Shown one piece after another: positions 62,556 to 64,000 of a stretch of DNA of 64,000 bases (positions within the stretch are counted from its first letter, which is position 1; every line of letters starts with the position of its first letter). The stretch spans positions 4,401,894 through 4,465,893 of the forward strand of contig NZ_JAJOZC010000001.1 in the NCBI RefSeq assembly GCF_023701695.1. The letters are read 5' to 3'. The position numbers and the translations under genes were made by a program. The notes beneath the pieces are model-generated. The model saw nothing but the letters and a program-made list of their open reading frames with translations, was not told where the DNA came from and did no database searches. Source of the stretch: Streptomyces sp. RKAG290. GTDB lineage: Bacteria; Actinomycetota; Actinomycetes; Streptomycetales; Streptomycetaceae.

Positions 62556-62633
62556 TCAACAGCTGAGACAGCTGGAACAGCAACAGCGAGCCTGCACAGC
62601 GCTGCGGAACCCACGGACGTGGGTGACGCGCAT
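62556..62633 (-). CDS. Cysteine-rich leader peptide upstream of cysteine dioxygenase
   Basis: The 25-codon frame from ATG 62633 reads MRVTHVRGFRSAVQ then ARCCCSSCLSC and stops at TGA 62556-62558. Five of the last nine codons are Cys, three of them consecutive. An in-frame ATG at 62651 would add six residues. The start lacks an obvious Shine-Dalgarno. Cys-rich leaders ahead of sulfur-metabolism genes act as ribosome-pausing sensors of cysteine in actinobacteria (known phenomenon); here the downstream gene consumes cysteine. The region between leader and cysteine dioxygenase can form G/C-rich hairpins. Confidence 0.6.
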   Translation of the reverse strand: MRVTHVRGFRSAVQARCCCSSCLSC

Positions 62634-63105
62634 TGCTGAGGTCACTGGCATGGCATCAAGGAGAACCGGAGAACCTCCGACTGTCAACCCAATGCCCGAT
62701 TTGGGGGTAATGTTTCACCTCATCCGGTTGCTCCGAGCGGAGAAAGGTTTGTGCAGCCCCCGCAGCGGAGATGTGGCGCAACAGGTGGACCGCTAAACGC
62801 AGTCGCACCCCCGTGACCCGACTGTGATCTTGGTCGCTTCGGTGATCGAATCGCAACGTGACCACCCCTCCGGGAGTTCCTTCCTGTGTGAGGTGAGCGC
62901 GCGAGGGAGCCCATGGCATATGTCAGGTTTTTGGTGATTTGAACACTTTCCGCATACGCTTGGTTCCGCAGAGTGAATACCGGGCCCAATAGCAGATCTG
63001 CGCTTGACTGGCCCGGAGATACACACTTGTAATTTCACTCGTGTCGTTCGGCCGATTCGATAACGGCCGCATCACGGGGACGCAAGAGACAGACGAGGGG
63101 CGCAC
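62634..63105 (+). promoter_or_regulatory. whiB upstream region
   Basis: About 470 bases without a protein gene on either strand apart from the possible six-codon extension of the leader at 62651. Its centre is relatively A/T-rich (62920-63060). The leader/cysteine dioxygenase transcript must begin within 62660-62760 on the minus strand. The clearest promoter is at 63004-63033, described separately. The long region suggests extensive developmental control of whiB. Confidence 0.6.
63004..63033 (+). promoter_or_regulatory. Promoter for whiB
   Basis: TTGACT (63004-63009), an 18-base spacer and TGTAAT (63028-63033) form a near-consensus vegetative (HrdB) promoter. The inferred start near 63040 leaves a leader of about 65 bases before whiB. 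Confidence 0.7.
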
Positions 63106-63369
63106 ATGACCGAGCTGTTCCAGCAACTGCTGGTCGAGGACGCGGACGAGGAACTCGGCTGGCAGGAGCGCGCACTGTGCGCGCAGACCGACCCCGAGTC
63201 CTTCTTTCCCGAGAAGGGCGGATCCACCCGCGAGGCAAAGAAGGTCTGTCTCGCCTGTGAAGTCCGGTCCGAATGCCTTGAGTACGCCCTTTCCAAAGAC
63301 GAGCGATTCGGCATCTGGGGCGGTCTTTCCGAGCGCGAACGACGCCGTCTGAAGAAGGCCGCGATCTGA
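63106..63369 (+). CDS. whiB: WhiB, Fe-S transcriptional regulator of sporulation septation
   Basis: The 87-aa product has the four Wbl cysteines (C25, C48, C51, C57 in ALCAQTD, KKVCLACEVRSEC) that bind a [4Fe-4S] cluster, the turn GIWGGLSERERRRLKK (69-84), and an acidic N-terminus. The sequence and length are those of WhiB itself, which with WhiA drives the switch from aerial growth to sporulation. ATG 63106 follows ACGAGGGGCGCAC. It is monocistronic, ending at a very strong hairpin. Confidence 0.95.
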   Translation: MTELFQQLLVEDADEELGWQERALCAQTDPESFFPEKGGSTREAKKVCLACEVRSECLEYALSKDERFGIWGGLSERERRRLKKAAI

Positions 63370-63377
63370 TAAGCCAC

Positions 63378-63444
63378 CCAAGAGCCGTCCCGTAATCCCT
63401 GGCGGGCGCACGACGACAGCCAGGGATTACGGGACGGCCCTTGG
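63378..63444 (+). terminator. 26-bp stem terminator after whiB
   Basis: Bases 63378-63403 pair with 63419-63444 (core CCGTCCCGTAATCCCTGGC and its complement) with a single mismatch and a 15-base loop. It begins 9 bases after the whiB stop. Confidence 0.9.
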
Positions 63445-63808
63445 CCGCCGGACACCACGTCCGGGCAATCCGGGGCCGGCGACACCGGCCCCTCCGCGGA
63501 GCCGACCGCTCCCCGGACCAGGGCGCCCATGGCCCGCCGCCTGCACCATGCCCGCAGGCGGCGGGCCATTGCCATGCCCGCCCAAGGCTGCGCCCCGGCC
63601 CCGGCGCCGACGGCTCACCGGACCCCGCGCACGGCCCCCGGCCGCTGTGCCGTTGCCCTCGTTCAACCGCTCCGCGCCACCCCGGTTATCCGTACCGTTA
63701 GTGTGGGGCCCCGTCCGAGACGCGCCAACGACCCGACAGAGCGCGCGTGTACACCAATGCAGCCCCCGGGGGACGCCCCCCGGACCCGGCCGGAGGGCCC
63801 GTACCTCG
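63445..63808. other. Intergenic region with a second hairpin
   Basis: No gene is supported. ATGGCCCGCCGCCTGC (63529-63544) pairs perfectly with GCAGGCGGCGGGCCAT (63554-63569), another strong hairpin. GGTTATCCGTACCGTTAGTG (63685-63704) is the most promoter-like stretch before the next gene, but no convincing -35/-10 pair was found. Confidence 0.5.
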
Positions 63809-64000
63809 ATGTCCGTGCACAGCCATTCGACGGCGCCGTACGCGGCTGCCGCCGCCCCAGAGTTCCCCCGGCATGTCGTCACCGCCGTGCTCGTCTCCCA
63901 CGACGGCGCACGCTGGCTGCCCGACGCTCTCGCCGGGCTGCTCGGGCAGGAACGCCCCGTACAGAACGTCGTCGCCGCCGACACCGGCAGCGCCGACGAC
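63809..64000 (+). CDS. Family 2 glycosyltransferase, N-terminus only (runs off the window)
   Basis: ATG 63809 (GGAGGGCCC upstream) begins MSVHSHSTAPYAAAAAPEFP and reads into VVTAVLVSHDGARWLPDALA, QERPVQNVVAADTGSADD, the first strand-helix-strand of a GT-A fold where the Asp and Ser bind the nucleotide. The rest is outside the window. The placement after whiB and near envelope genes suggests a cell-wall glycan role; large glycosyltransferase/membrane proteins are common at this position. Confidence 0.85.
   Translation, partial: MSVHSHSTAPYAAAAAPEFPRHVVTAVLVSHDGARWLPDALAGLLGQERPVQNVVAADTGSADD

Overview
This window is chromosomal DNA from a Streptomyces or very close relative. The evidence is very high G+C with G/C-rich third codon positions, frequent GTG starts and 4-base stop/start overlaps, a WhiB developmental regulator, F420 biosynthesis genes, sortase substrates of the LAXTG type and many LytR-CpsA-Psr (LCP) proteins. 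From memory, the order hut - SigI-like sigma - two-component pair - purK/purE - UDP-glucose dehydrogenase - acyl-CoA dehydrogenase - LCP genes - mannose-1-phosphate guanylyltransferase - fbiAB - cysteine dioxygenase - whiB matches the whiB neighbourhood of S. coelicolor. This is core chromosome with a few accessory insertions.

Layout. 1-5.5 kb: start of an XRE regulator divergent from an SDR oxidoreductase, a small membrane protein, an RpiR-type regulator, a 690-base intergenic block of inverted and direct repeats, and a four-gene roadblock/LC7 operon. 5.6-11.3 kb: histidine utilisation operon hutU - M20 amidohydrolase - hutF - hutI, preceded by two palindromic operator-like sites. 11.4-13.8 kb: SigB/SigI-type sigma factor, STAS anti-anti-sigma and RsbW-like ATPase. 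14.0-18.3 kb: four-gene cell-surface operon whose first and last products carry LPKTG and LAATG sorting signals. 18.3-30.5 kb: peptide transporter, two-component system, GtrA, purK/purE, dipeptidase, VOC and CGNR proteins, UDP-glucose dehydrogenase, acyl-CoA dehydrogenase, TerD-like protein.

30.7-35.5 kb: a tightly coupled five-gene operon (two-TM coiled-coil membrane protein, MotB/ZorB-like protein, von Willebrand A protein, PP2C phosphatase, degenerate protein kinase) divergent from a terD-like gene. It looks like a TerY-P signalling triad joined to a MotA/MotB- or ZorA/ZorB-like membrane pair, and is the best candidate for an undescribed system. 35.6-44.4 kb is accessory: VOC protein, amidase, PD-(D/E)XK nuclease gene plus a decayed tandem copy, HTH/zinc-ribbon protein, RsbW-like ATPase, remnant of an XRE gene, RibD-like reductase, ArsR-SRPBCC fusion and a methyltransferase.

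44.5-64 kb: envelope region with five LCP genes, a glycosyltransferase, a secreted peptidoglycan amidase and a sugar nucleotidyltransferase preceded by a 166-base hairpin element. It continues with a DNA glycosylase, fbiB/fbiA, cysteine dioxygenase with a cysteine-rich leader peptide, whiB, and the start of a glycosyltransferase.

Quality warning: seven genes contain eight single-base disruptions, every one explained by one missing base in a G or C run of 4-5. This pattern points to homopolymer errors in the assembly, so these genes are annotated as repaired full-length genes.
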